Assembly (NCBI GenBank): GCA_963712485.1
Contig: CAVQID010000041.1
Location: forward strand, 36,043-100,042
Length of the DNA stretch: 64,000 bases
Source of the DNA: JALORV01 sp963712485
GTDB taxonomy: Bacteria > Pseudomonadota > Gammaproteobacteria > Burkholderiales > Burkholderiaceae_F
Direction: 5' to 3'
Positions within the stretch are counted from its first letter, which is position 1; every line of letters begins with the position of its first letter. A program made the translations under genes and the position numbers. The notes below the pieces were generated by a model. The model was given only the letters and a program-made list of their open reading frames with translations, was not told the DNA's origin and did not search any database. Below are positions 9,599-17,731 of the stretch, in pieces.

Positions 9599-10105
9599 TT
9601 GAAAGCAAAAGTTACACCTCTAGAGCAACTCCGGCGCAGGGCGTGGACCAAGCTGAATGATGTGCGGTTCGTGCTCCTGACCACCCGTGACGCGAGCGGC
9701 GCGCTTTCGTCGCGTCCGATGACCGTGCAGCAGACGGAGTTCGACAGCACGCTGTGGTTTTTCGCGTCACGCAGCGCTGACTTTGTTGCCGAGTTTCAGC
9801 GCGATGCCGAAGTCAATGTGGCCTGCATGGATGCGAGCGACAGTTTCTACCTGTCCGTCAGCGGCCGCGCCTCGATCGTCAACGATCCGGCACGGGCACG
9901 CAGCCTTTGGGGCGTGATGAACGATGCGTGGTTCCCCGGCGGACCGACCGATCCCGACCTGGCGCTGCTGCGTGTCGATGTCGAACGAGCCGAGCTCTGG
10001 CAGAGCGACACGAACCGCATGGTGCAGTTTCTCCGTATCGCGAAGGCCGCCGCGACCGGCACTCCTCCGGAAGGCATCGGCGAGCACGCAGTGATCAAAT
10101 CCTGA
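9599..10105 (+). CDS. pyridoxamine 5'-phosphate oxidase-like general stress protein
   Basis: A split-barrel flavin-binding protein of the PPOX/general stress protein 26 type, about 168 residues. Visible family features: LNDVRFVLLTTRDASGALSSRPM, LWFFASRSADFVAEF and VNVACMDASDSFYLSVSGRA. It probably binds FMN, and the substrate is unknown. I prefer the TTG at 9599 because GGAGG (9589-9593) sits 5 nt upstream. An in-frame ATG at 9572 has no ribosome-binding site and would begin at +2 of the predicted transcript. It is followed by the glycine-zipper lipoprotein, 12 bp apart, likely in one operon. Confidence 0.85.
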   Translation: MKAKVTPLEQLRRRAWTKLNDVRFVLLTTRDASGALSSRPMTVQQTEFDSTLWFFASRSADFVAEFQRDAEVNVACMDASDSFYLSVSGRASIVNDPARARSLWGVMNDAWFPGGPTDPDLALLRVDVERAELWQSDTNRMVQFLRIAKAAATGTPPEGIGEHAVIKS

Positions 10106-10117
10106 CAGGAGTAAGCG

Positions 10118-10354
10118 ATGAACCGATTCTCAGCACGTAACTTCACCCTGGCACTTCTGGCAATGACTCTCGGCGCATGTGGCACGTGGACCGATGCGCA
10201 GAAGGGCACTGCGATCGGCGCCGGGGCAGGCGCGGCCGTGGGCCACGCCGTTGGCGGCGGTGTTCTCGGCACCGTGGGCGGAGCAGCCGTAGGCGGCGTC
10301 ATCGGCCATGAAGTCGGCGAAAACCGCGACGAGAAGAAGGCGCAGTCCGAGTAG
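10118..10354 (+). CDS. glycine-zipper lipoprotein (OsmB-like)
   Basis: This 78-residue lipoprotein has a signal peptide ending in the lipobox LGAC (Cys about 21), then repeated GxxxG motifs (GTAIGAGAGAAVGHAVGGG...) that form a glycine-zipper membrane hairpin, and a charged C-terminus. It resembles OsmB and other osmotically induced lipoproteins. AGGAG lies 7 nt before the ATG. It sits just downstream of the PPOX stress gene and probably shares its sigma-54 promoter. Confidence 0.85.
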   Translation: MNRFSARNFTLALLAMTLGACGTWTDAQKGTAIGAGAGAAVGHAVGGGVLGTVGGAAVGGVIGHEVGENRDEKKAQSE

Positions 10355-10433
10355 CGCCTGCGGCTCCAGCGGCTCAAAATCGAAAGCGAAGCAGATTCGC
10401 GCGGCGCTTCCGCGCCGCCGGAGGAACTGACGC

Positions 10434-10460
10434 GCACGGCCCGCTATCAGCGGACCGTGC
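10434..10460. terminator. hairpin between convergent genes
   Basis: gcacggcccgct / agcggaccgtgc (one mismatch) overlaps the rpoN stop. It is followed by a short T-rich stretch on the plus strand, so it could terminate both genes. Confidence 0.45.
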
Positions 10461-11955
10461 CGTTTCTGTGATCGCGACGGCGGGTCTCGTACGGCGGCAC
10501 CTTCATCATCTGCCGGTACTTGGTGACCGTGCGTCGCGCGACCTGCAGTCCCTGACGCGACAACAGCCGCGCGATGTGCGCATCCGACAACGGGTTGGAG
10601 GGGTCTTCCTCCTCGATCATTTCCTTGATTGCGCCGCGGATCGCGGTCGTCGAGCAGGTGCCGCCGCTGGCCGTCGCGAGCGCGCGCGAGAAGAAGAATT
10701 TGAGCTCGAAGACGCCGAGCGGCGTGGCCATGTATTTGTTGTTGGTCACGCGCGAAACGGTCGACTCGTGCAGGCCGAGTTCTTCCGCAATCTCGCGCAG
10801 GCCGAGGGGCTTCATCGCGAGTTCGCCGTAGTCGAGGAAGTTGCGTTGGCGCTTGACGATAGCCTGCCCGACCCGAAGAATCGTCGAGAACCGCTGCTCG
10901 ACATTGCGCACGGTCCATCGTGCTTCCTGCAACTGCGCGGCCAGATCGGCGTGGGTCGAATCCCGATGGCTGCGAAACAGGTCGGCGTACATGCGGTTCA
11001 GGCGCACGCGCGGCACGATGTCCGGATTCAGCATGACTACCCACTCGTCGCGCACCTTGCGAACGATGATGTCCGGCGTGATGAAGCGGGTGTCCGACGC
11101 ACCAAAGCGCCAGCCGGGCCGCGGTTCCAGGTGCCTGATGCAATCCACCGCGCGTTCGACTTCCGCGGTCGACGCACCGACGCTGCGGGCAATGCCGCTG
11201 ATGTCGCGCGTTGCCACGCGATCAAGACATTCTTCGACAATGCGTGTGGCCAGGGAGTGCACCGGAGTCCGGCTGCCGTTCTGAAACTCGCGCAACTGCA
11301 GCACCAGGCATTCCTTGAGATCGCGCGCTGCGATACCCGCCGGCTCGAGCGACTGGATCAGGCGCAGTGCGACGGTGAGTTCGTCATCGTCGGGCGGCGG
11401 CTCGAGGCCGGACAGCGTCTTGAGTTCCTCGAGGCCGATCCGCAGGTAGCCGTCGTCATCGAGTGCTTCGATGATCGTCGACATCATCACGCGGTCGCGC
11501 TCGGATGCGGGCAGCAGCTGCATCTGCGTGCGCAGGTGATCGCGCAGCGAGGCGTCGACGGCCGCCAGCTCGGCGTAGTCGAAATCGGAATCCGAACCGT
11601 TGTTGCGCTTTGAACCGGGGCTGCCGTATTGCGCCCATGCGCTGCTTTCCCACTCGCCGTCCGCCTGGGGATCGGGCCCCGCGTCGACGATCGTCACCTG
11701 CGGTGAATCCGTGGCCGTAGGCTCCGTCGCCAGCACGGTCTCGCGCGGCGCCTGCACTGCTGCGGTGGCGCTGCCGCCTTGGTCGCCGCCTTCAGTGGCT
11801 TCGTCGGTTTCCAGGAACGGGTTGCTCTCCATCGCCCTGCTGACCTCGAGGGCAAAATCCAGAGACGAAAGTTGCAGCAGTCGTACGGCCTGCTGCAGGC
11901 GGGGGGTCAATGTCTGCTGCTGTCGGTGCTCCTGGCGGAGCCTCGTTTGAGTCAT
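10447..11955 (-). CDS. rpoN: RNA polymerase sigma-54 factor RpoN
   Basis: This 502-residue protein has the complete sigma-54 architecture: Gln-rich region I (MTQTRLRQEHRQQQTLTPRL) that contacts activators, an acidic region II, a core-binding region, the helix-turn-helix (LGLHESTVSRVTNNKY) and the RpoN box ARRTVTKYRQ near residue 473. It ends with a short basic tail. The ATG at 11955 has GGAGGA 6 nt upstream; a longer in-frame extension to 12009 lacks one. It is not beside the usual lptB/hpf/ptsN cluster, which suggests an accessory rpoN copy. A near-perfect -24/-12 element 165 nt upstream implies positive autoregulation. Confidence 0.95.
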   Translation of the reverse strand: MTQTRLRQEHRQQQTLTPRLQQAVRLLQLSSLDFALEVSRAMESNPFLETDEATEGGDQGGSATAAVQAPRETVLATEPTATDSPQVTIVDAGPDPQADGEWESSAWAQYGSPGSKRNNGSDSDFDYAELAAVDASLRDHLRTQMQLLPASERDRVMMSTIIEALDDDGYLRIGLEELKTLSGLEPPPDDDELTVALRLIQSLEPAGIAARDLKECLVLQLREFQNGSRTPVHSLATRIVEECLDRVATRDISGIARSVGASTAEVERAVDCIRHLEPRPGWRFGASDTRFITPDIIVRKVRDEWVVMLNPDIVPRVRLNRMYADLFRSHRDSTHADLAAQLQEARWTVRNVEQRFSTILRVGQAIVKRQRNFLDYGELAMKPLGLREIAEELGLHESTVSRVTNNKYMATPLGVFELKFFFSRALATASGGTCSTTAIRGAIKEMIEEEDPSNPLSDAHIARLLSRQGLQVARRTVTKYRQMMKVPPYETRRRDHRNGTVR

Positions 11956-12130
11956 CCTTCCTCCTCGTGGGCCGGGCCCTTGTTTTGTCGCAGGGGAACC
12001 GTTCTGCACACGCGGACCGGTTCACACTGCACGGCTGACCCTTTCCGGATCCGCCACTCGCGTGAACGCCGGATGAGTTCCGGCTGACGAGGACCCTCGG
12101 ACGGAGGGCACCTGGCGAAAACAGTACACG

Positions 12131-12146
12131 AGCAAATATCGTGCCT
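12131..12146 (-). promoter_or_regulatory. sigma-54 promoter of rpoN
   Basis: AGGCACG-ATAT-TTGCT on the minus strand differs from the consensus only at the first base. +1 is near 12120, with a 165-nt leader to rpoN. Confidence 0.75.
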
Positions 12147-12186
12147 GCCTCGTAACCTGGATCTCAGCAGAATGGCACGGCGTGCC

Positions 12187-13182
12187 TCAGCCAGAAACAA
12201 GCGTCAATTGAGCGCCGCTGCTGCTCGGCGCCTCCTTTGAGTTGAGACTGCGTGCGGTCGAGGTGAGAAGCGCGCGGAAATCGGCGCCAAGCTCAGCGTG
12301 TTTTGACGCGTAGGCGAGCGTTGCTTCGAGGAAGCCGAGTTTGCTGCCACAGTCGTAGCGCTTACCTGTGAAGCGGTGAGCGAACACGGGTTCGCGGGCC
12401 AGCAAGCGCGCGATGCCGTCGGTCAGCTGGATTTCATTGTTGGCACCCGGTTCCAGGCTTTCCAGGCAATCGAGGATTTGCGGCGTGAAGATGTACCGAC
12501 CCACGACGGCCTGGTCTGAAGGCGCCACGTCCGGCGCAGGCTTCTCGACGATCCCCATGACCCGTGCGAGCGGAGCTCCACTGAGAGCGGTCTCGACAAT
12601 CCCGTACTGCGAGGTCTCTGCGCGCGGGACCGTCTGCACCGCGACGATGGACGATCCGCAGCTGTTGTAGCGCTCGACCATCTGCGAGATTGCCGGTTGT
12701 TCCGCGTCGATCAGGTCGTCGGGCAGCAGCACCGCGAACGGTTCATTGCCGATCAGGTGCCGCGCGCACTGGATTGCGTGGCCGAGTCCGAGAGGGGCGC
12801 TCTGGCGCGCGTAGGCGATGTGTACCTGCTCCGGTACCAGCCGACGCAGCTCTTTCAACTGCCCATGGCGCCCTTTGCTCGCGAGTTCCCGTTCGATTTC
12901 GAGCGCGCGGTCGAAATAGTCTTCGATGGCCCGCTTGCTGCGATGGGTGACAAAAATCAGCTCGCGTATGCCGGCGGCGATGGCTTCGTCGACGGCGTAC
13001 TGGATCAGCGGCCGATCGACGATCGGCAGCATTTCCTTCGGCATTGCCTTGGTCGCCGGGAGGAAGCGCGTGCCGAGGCCTGCGACGGGAAAGACGGCCT
13101 TGCGGACTTTCCGCGGCAACTCGCGTACTGGCGCCGACTCCTTGCCACGGCCGCTGCCGAGGAGGCGGTCCAGCAGCTTCAT
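12187..13182 (-). CDS. galU: UTP-glucose-1-phosphate uridylyltransferase GalU
   Basis: It makes UDP-glucose from UTP and glucose-1-phosphate. Over 331 residues it shows the nucleotidyl-transferase motif GTRFLPATKAMPKEMLPIVD, ALLPDDLID and VGRYIFTPQILDCL, closely matching bacterial GalU. A 30-residue basic N-terminal extension is present. The ATG at 13182 overlaps the stop of the upstream small gene by 4 bp (ATGA), so the two are coupled. UDP-glucose feeds OpgH and possibly the nearby glycosyltransferases. Transcription likely starts at the sigma-54-like site at 13474. Confidence 0.93.
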   Translation of the reverse strand: MKLLDRLLGSGRGKESAPVRELPRKVRKAVFPVAGLGTRFLPATKAMPKEMLPIVDRPLIQYAVDEAIAAGIRELIFVTHRSKRAIEDYFDRALEIERELASKGRHGQLKELRRLVPEQVHIAYARQSAPLGLGHAIQCARHLIGNEPFAVLLPDDLIDAEQPAISQMVERYNSCGSSIVAVQTVPRAETSQYGIVETALSGAPLARVMGIVEKPAPDVAPSDQAVVGRYIFTPQILDCLESLEPGANNEIQLTDGIARLLAREPVFAHRFTGKRYDCGSKLGFLEATLAYASKHAELGADFRALLTSTARSLNSKEAPSSSGAQLTLVSG

Positions 13183-13442
13183 GGCTTGCTTCCCTTCGCA
13201 TCCTCGATCAGTTCGGCGGCGCGATTGCGGCAGTCGGTGTCCTCGAGACCCTGTTCCAGGTCCGCGGCGGCGCGCTGGATGATCGGTCGCGGTTCGCTGG
13301 CCTGCGCATCCGACGACTCGTCGCGTTCGTTGGGTTGGCGCGGTGCCGGCCGCTGTTCGTCGGTCGACAGGGTCTCGCGGGTCCCCACGGGGCGACGCGC
13401 GCGTCGCGGTGGCCAGCGCAATCGGGCTCCTCGAGGCGGCAT
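13179..13442 (-). CDS. small charged protein upstream of galU
   Basis: An 87-residue product with an Arg/Pro-rich N-terminal half (MPPRGARLRWPPRRARRP) and an acidic helical C-terminal half (IIQRAAADLEQGLEDTDCRNRAAELIEDAK). I do not recognise the family. AAGGAG is placed 6 nt before the ATG, and the stop overlaps the galU start by 4 bp, which is strong contextual support for translation. A role in galU expression is possible but unsupported. Confidence 0.65.
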   Translation of the reverse strand: MPPRGARLRWPPRRARRPVGTRETLSTDEQRPAPRQPNERDESSDAQASEPRPIIQRAAADLEQGLEDTDCRNRAAELIEDAKGSKP

Positions 13443-13473
13443 GTTCTTCTCCTTCTTCAGATGGAGAGAACAA

Positions 13474-13489
13474 AGCACATTGTGTGCCG
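13474..13489 (-). promoter_or_regulatory. sigma-54 promoter of the galU operon
   Basis: CGGCACA-CAAT-GTGCT with correct spacing, +1 near 13463, 21 nt before the small gene. It is divergent from the hemerythrin promoter. Confidence 0.55.
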
Positions 13490-13521
13490 CCCCGACCGCG
13501 TGAACCTGCAATCAGCTCCGT

Positions 13522-13537
13522 GGGACCGACGCTTGCT
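13522..13537 (+). promoter_or_regulatory. possible sigma-54 promoter of the hemerythrin gene
   Basis: GGGACCG-ACGC-TTGCT has a full -12 element but a weak -24 beyond GG. +1 is near 13548. Confidence 0.35.
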
Positions 13538-13587
13538 CAGGCGACCCGGGCGCAAGACCGCGTCAAATACTCAACGGGAGAAACGAG

Positions 13588-14181
13588 ATGGCAAGCCGAG
13601 GCAATTCCAAGGCAAAGAGCGAAATCATCGAGATGCTCATGGAAGACCACAAGCGCGTGAAGCGTGCGTTCCGCGAGGGTGAAAAGCTGACTGAACAGGA
13701 AGATACCGAAGCGCTGGAGGAAATCGTCCAGCAGACCTGCGCCGAACTCCAGGTTCATGCAACCCTGGAAGAAGAGTTGTTTTATCCGGCGATCCGGGAG
13801 GCCATCAAGGATACCGACCTGCTCGACGAGGCCGAGGTCGAGCATGCCTCAGCAAAGGACCTCATTGCGCAACTCGAATCGATGACCGCCGAGGATCCGA
13901 AGTTCGCAGCGACGTTCAAGGTGCTTGGCGAGTACGTGAAGCACCACATCAAGGAAGAAGAAGGAGAAATGTTCGAGCAGCTCGAGCGCGCCCGCGTCCA
14001 GTGGGAGCCGTTGCTGCAAGAAATTCAGGAGCGGCGCGAGCAGCTGATGCAGGAACATGGACTCGTCGAGATCGAAGAAGAGGCTGCTGAGACGGCAGAA
14101 AGCGCGCGATCACGGTCCGCAAGCAAGAGCGGGCGCGGACGCCGCAGCGAGGAAATGCCTGAAGAAGAGACCGCCGAATAG
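13588..14181 (+). CDS. hemerythrin domain-containing protein
   Basis: This 197-residue HHE-type protein has di-iron ligands in the expected four-helix pattern: MEDHKRVKRAF, HATLEEELFYPAI and YVKHHIKEEEGEMFEQL. A C-terminal tail of about 50 residues is highly charged and Ser/Arg-rich. Cytoplasmic hemerythrins of this kind sense or buffer oxygen, NO or iron. GGGAG lies upstream of the ATG. A truncated paralogue (C-terminal half only) is at 54567-54776. Confidence 0.92.
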   Translation: MASRGNSKAKSEIIEMLMEDHKRVKRAFREGEKLTEQEDTEALEEIVQQTCAELQVHATLEEELFYPAIREAIKDTDLLDEAEVEHASAKDLIAQLESMTAEDPKFAATFKVLGEYVKHHIKEEEGEMFEQLERARVQWEPLLQEIQERREQLMQEHGLVEIEEEAAETAESARSRSASKSGRGRRSEEMPEEETAE

Positions 14182-14409
14182 TTATGGGCTCAGCCAGCGG
14201 CCCCGCAGAGGGCGGCCCAGATCTGCCCTTTGCGAGTCCGCTGCGCTCGTTTTGGACGGCGGGCTTCGAGGGCGCGGATCACCGCAACGCTCTCAATGGC
14301 ACGAGAGCGGTCTGTGGGACGTCCGGTTCGACTTTTGTATCAAGCCTCTGCCAAGAAGCTAGAGACCTGTCAGCGGCGGATGCCCGCCGAAGCTGCACCG
14401 AGGAAACCC

Positions 14410-15666
14410 ATGCGCACGCTGATCGTCTTTTCACACCTGCGTTGGAACTTTGTCTTTCAGCGCCCGCAACAGGTTCTGACACGACTCGCGCAGCACTTCA
14501 AAGTGTTGTTCGTCGAGGAACCGATGCGCGGCAACGCGACGCCGTTCCTGGAGCGCTATTCGCCGGCGCACAACGTCGAAGTGCTGCGACCGCGCACGAC
14601 AGTCGATGCGCCCGGTTTCGACGATGCCCAGTTTCGCGAAATCAGCGACCTGCTGGTTGAGTATCTCGACGACTTCGGCATCGACGATTACCTCGCCTGG
14701 TTCTACACGCCGATGGCCGTGCCGCTGCTAGCCGGGCTTCGACCGCGGGCCGTCATCTACGATTGCATCGACGAACTGTCGGCGTTCGGGGACGCGCCCG
14801 AGCTGGTGCATCAACGCGAGGCCGAGCTGATGCGGCGCGCCGACATCGTCTTTACCGGCGGGCCAAGCCTGTACGAAGCGAAGCGCAGGCATCACCCGAA
14901 TGTGACGTGCTTGCCGAGTGCCGTCGACGCGGCGCACTTTGCGCCTGCTTCGGTATCTACTCTCGACGCCGACGTCAGACGCTGTATTGACGATATACCG
15001 TCGCCGCGACTGGGTTTCTTCGGCGTCATCGATGAGCGCTTCGATACCGAACTGGTCGCGGCGCTCGCCGATGCCAGACCGGACTGGCAACTGGTGATGG
15101 TCGGACCGGTCGTCAAGATCGACATCGGCCAGTTGCCCAGGCGCGACAACATCCACTGGCTCGGTCAGCAGCCGTGCGAAAAGCTGCCGCAGTTCGTCTC
15201 GAGCTGGGATGTATGTCTGCTGCCGTTCGCCAACAATGCGTCGACTCGGTTCATCAGTCCCACCAAGACACTCGAATACATGGCCGCAGAGCGCCCCATC
15301 GTCAGCACGCCGGTGCGCGACGTCGTCACGCTCTACGGTGACACGGTCAGTATCGCCGCGACGGCGCGCGCTTTCGTCCTGGCCTGCGAACGCGCGCTTG
15401 CCGAATCGGCAGCCGACCGCGCCGTCCGGATCGCCCGGATGCGCGCGCACGTGAGCCGCACGACCTGGGACGCGACGGCGCGGTCGATGCTGCGACAGAT
15501 TCGCAGCCTGCCCGCGCTGCGCGATGCGTCGATCGCTGTTGCCCGCGACGTCGCGACGGATCAGCGCGCGCGCAGCGCAGGTGGCGGCACCGAAGTGCGA
15601 ACGGCCGGCAAAGCCATGGAGGTAATGGTCGGGACTGCGGTGCCTATGCTTACCGCCGCCTCTTGA
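14410..15666 (+). CDS. glycosyltransferase family 4-like protein
   Basis: A 418-residue GT-B fold glycosyltransferase. The N-terminal motif LIVFSHLRWNFVFQRPQQVL is typical of a family often linked to UDP-galactopyranose mutase. The C-terminal donor-binding half carries LGFFGVIDERFD, WLGQQPCEKLP and STRFISPTKTLEYMAAERPIVSTP. It probably transfers a sugar from a nucleotide donor to an envelope acceptor; neither is known. The ATG at 14410 was chosen because it begins the conserved core. Its neighbours are other envelope genes, and no clear promoter was found in the 230-bp gap upstream. Confidence 0.85.
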   Translation: MRTLIVFSHLRWNFVFQRPQQVLTRLAQHFKVLFVEEPMRGNATPFLERYSPAHNVEVLRPRTTVDAPGFDDAQFREISDLLVEYLDDFGIDDYLAWFYTPMAVPLLAGLRPRAVIYDCIDELSAFGDAPELVHQREAELMRRADIVFTGGPSLYEAKRRHHPNVTCLPSAVDAAHFAPASVSTLDADVRRCIDDIPSPRLGFFGVIDERFDTELVAALADARPDWQLVMVGPVVKIDIGQLPRRDNIHWLGQQPCEKLPQFVSSWDVCLLPFANNASTRFISPTKTLEYMAAERPIVSTPVRDVVTLYGDTVSIAATARAFVLACERALAESAADRAVRIARMRAHVSRTTWDATARSMLRQIRSLPALRDASIAVARDVATDQRARSAGGGTEVRTAGKAMEVMVGTAVPMLTAAS

Positions 15667-15784
15667 GTCGGCTAGCTTTGTTGCGGGCGACGCGAAGCCC
15701 CACACGGTTTTCGCACTCTCAGGCACACGCGTGCCGCGACGGCGCCAGGACCATCGCGCGCAAGGCGAATCGTGTGCCCGCGCC

Positions 15785-15800
15785 GGGCACACCGGTTGCA
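15785..15800 (+). promoter_or_regulatory. sigma-54 promoter of BON lipoprotein 1
   Basis: GGGCACA-CCGG-TTGCA, a strong match. +1 near 15811, 50 nt before the ATG. Confidence 0.7.
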
Positions 15801-15860
15801 GCGATATCTTCAGGCGCATCGCGCCCAGGCATTTCCCATCACATCGAGAAGGGACTACAA

Positions 15861-16178
15861 ATGAAGAGGATTTTGGTGGCGGCAATGATCGGTTGGCTCG
15901 GCCTTTTTGCAACGGCATGCTCGGTCACGAGCGGACAGAGCAGCGTCGGCGAGTACGTCGACGACTCGACGATCACCGCACGAGTGAAGTCCCGCTTTGC
16001 CGAGGACACGACCGTCGCTGCAACACGGATCCAGGTCGAGACACTGAAGGGCGTCGTTCAGCTCAGCGGCTTCGCAACGAGCGAGGCCGAGCGCCAGCGC
16101 GCCGCCCAGTTGGCGGCAGCCGTCCCTGGCGTCAAGCAGGTGCAGAACTCTGTCGTCGTCCGCCCACCGCAGAGTTAG
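15861..16178 (+). CDS. BON domain lipoprotein (copy 1)
   Basis: This 105-residue lipoprotein has a signal peptide with lipobox ATAC (Cys about 20) and one BON domain (DSTITARVKSRFAEDTTV...IQVETLKGVVQLSGF...AAAVPGVKQVQNSVVV). BON proteins such as OsmY and DolP bind phospholipids or stabilise the outer membrane. AGAAGGG precedes the ATG. A second BON lipoprotein is at 46653, and each follows its own sigma-54-like site. A long hairpin follows the stop. Confidence 0.9.
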   Translation: MKRILVAAMIGWLGLFATACSVTSGQSSVGEYVDDSTITARVKSRFAEDTTVAATRIQVETLKGVVQLSGFATSEAERQRAAQLAAAVPGVKQVQNSVVVRPPQS

Positions 16179-16210
16179 TTACGGGACGCGGCTCGGGAGG
16201 CTGAGCGCGC

Positions 16211-16253
16211 GCGTGACGATCGAGCCTCGGCAATGCGGCTCGATCGTTCACGC
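16211..16253 (+). terminator. long hairpin after the BON gene
   Basis: gcgtgacgatcgagcc pairs with ggctcgatcgttcacgc (one bulged T) around a 10-nt loop. It has no T-run, so it may be a terminator or an mRNA-stabilising structure. Confidence 0.5.
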
Positions 16254-16294
16254 GTGGACAGCAGCGCCCCGCAGTCAACGGGGTGCCTTAAACA

Positions 16295-17671
16295 ATGCCG
16301 CACGCTTTGGTCGTTGACGACGATGCGGACACCCGCGAGATGCTGGTGCGGGTGGCGGCAGGCGAGGGTTACACCGTCGGCGAGGCCGATTCCCTGAGCG
16401 CCGCGCGGATTCAGCTGGGACGTCGTACCCCCGATGTAGTCCTCGTCGACCTCAGGCTGCCGGACGGTAACGGCATCAGCCTCGTCCGCGACCTCGACCG
16501 GCCGCTCGCCACTGACGTCGTGTTGATCACGGGCCATGCGTCGCTCGATACGGCGATCGAAGCGCTCCGCCTCGGGGCGAGTGATTATCTGACAAAGCCG
16601 TTGAATGTCGACCGGCTGATACAGTTTTTGAGACGGCAGCCGCGTACGGTCGACCTCAAGCGGGAGATCGGCGAACTGCGCGAAGAACTTCGTAGCGTCG
16701 GCCGCTTTGGCCACCTGTTCGGAAGTTCTGCGCCGATGCAGGAACTGTACGACCGCATTGCGCGCATTGCGACCACTTCTGCACCGATCCTGCTGATCGG
16801 CGAAAAGGGATCGGGCAAGGAACTCGCGGCCCGGACGATCCACGACCTGTCGCGGCGACGACGCGCGCCGTACCACGTGTTCGACTGCAGCGCACTGCCC
16901 ACGCAGCTGATCGAGGGCGAACTCTTCGGTCGCGAGAGGAACGCGGCTATGGGGCTCGAGCATCGGCACGCCGGCATCTTGGAACGTGCACACGGCGGCA
17001 CCGTCGTGCTGACCAAGATCACGACGCTGCCACTGGTCGCACAGGTCAAACTGTTGCGTTTCCTGGAGTCTGGGACGTTTGTCCCGGCGCTGGGCGTCAA
17101 GGCGGTCGCGACCGACGTGCGCATCATCGCGACCACCGACGCGAGGCCTTCGGCCGCCGTAGGGGAAGGACGCTTCCGGGAGGATCTGCTGCAGCGTCTC
17201 GAAGTGTTTCCGATCCACGTGCCGCCGCTGCGGCAGCGCGATTCGGACATTCGCATGCTGGCGCAGCGTTTCCTCGACGAGATCAATCATGCCGAAGGCA
17301 CGAAGAAGCGTTTCTCCCGGGCCGCGCTGGCGCGGCTGAGCGAGCACGCCTGGCCAGGCAACGTGCGCGAACTGAAGAACTTCGTTCATCGCGCTTACCT
17401 GCATGCAGGCAGCGTCATCGACGGCGGCGAGGCAACACAGGCTGATCCGGCGGTAGACGACACCGACGACCTCATCACGCTGCGCATCGGCATGCCGCTG
17501 GAGGAAATTGATCGCCGCGTGACGATGGCGACACTCGCACGCTGCGGCGGCGTGAAGAAGCGCGCGGCCGCGACGCTCGGCATCAGTCTGAAGACGCTTT
17601 ACAACCGGCTCGAGTCCTACGCTGCCAAGCCTCCGACAGGCAATGGCGGCGTTGCGCCCGGCACGGAGTAG
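16295..17671 (+). CDS. NtrC-family response regulator with degenerate AAA+ domain (no GAFTGA)
   Basis: A 458-residue paralogue of the intact regulator at 45082. The receiver domain is normal (DDD at 8-10, phospho-acceptor D52, TGH and TKP motifs). In the AAA+ domain Walker A persists (GEKGSGKE), but residues 216-221 read NAAMGL where the partner has GSFTGA. Walker B is VVLTKI, with T240 K241 in place of D-E. It should therefore neither hydrolyse ATP normally nor engage sigma-54. The C-terminal Fis-type helix-turn-helix (GISLKTLYNRL) is nearly identical to the partner's, so the same DNA sites are likely. An antagonist or modulator role is my inference. Confidence 0.88.
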   Translation: MPHALVVDDDADTREMLVRVAAGEGYTVGEADSLSAARIQLGRRTPDVVLVDLRLPDGNGISLVRDLDRPLATDVVLITGHASLDTAIEALRLGASDYLTKPLNVDRLIQFLRRQPRTVDLKREIGELREELRSVGRFGHLFGSSAPMQELYDRIARIATTSAPILLIGEKGSGKELAARTIHDLSRRRRAPYHVFDCSALPTQLIEGELFGRERNAAMGLEHRHAGILERAHGGTVVLTKITTLPLVAQVKLLRFLESGTFVPALGVKAVATDVRIIATTDARPSAAVGEGRFREDLLQRLEVFPIHVPPLRQRDSDIRMLAQRFLDEINHAEGTKKRFSRAALARLSEHAWPGNVRELKNFVHRAYLHAGSVIDGGEATQADPAVDDTDDLITLRIGMPLEEIDRRVTMATLARCGGVKKRAAATLGISLKTLYNRLESYAAKPPTGNGGVAPGTE

Positions 17672-17731
17672 CGGAGCACCAGATCACGGGCGCGCGGACG
17701 CGATAAGAAGAGGCTGCGCGCGGGCGCGCGA

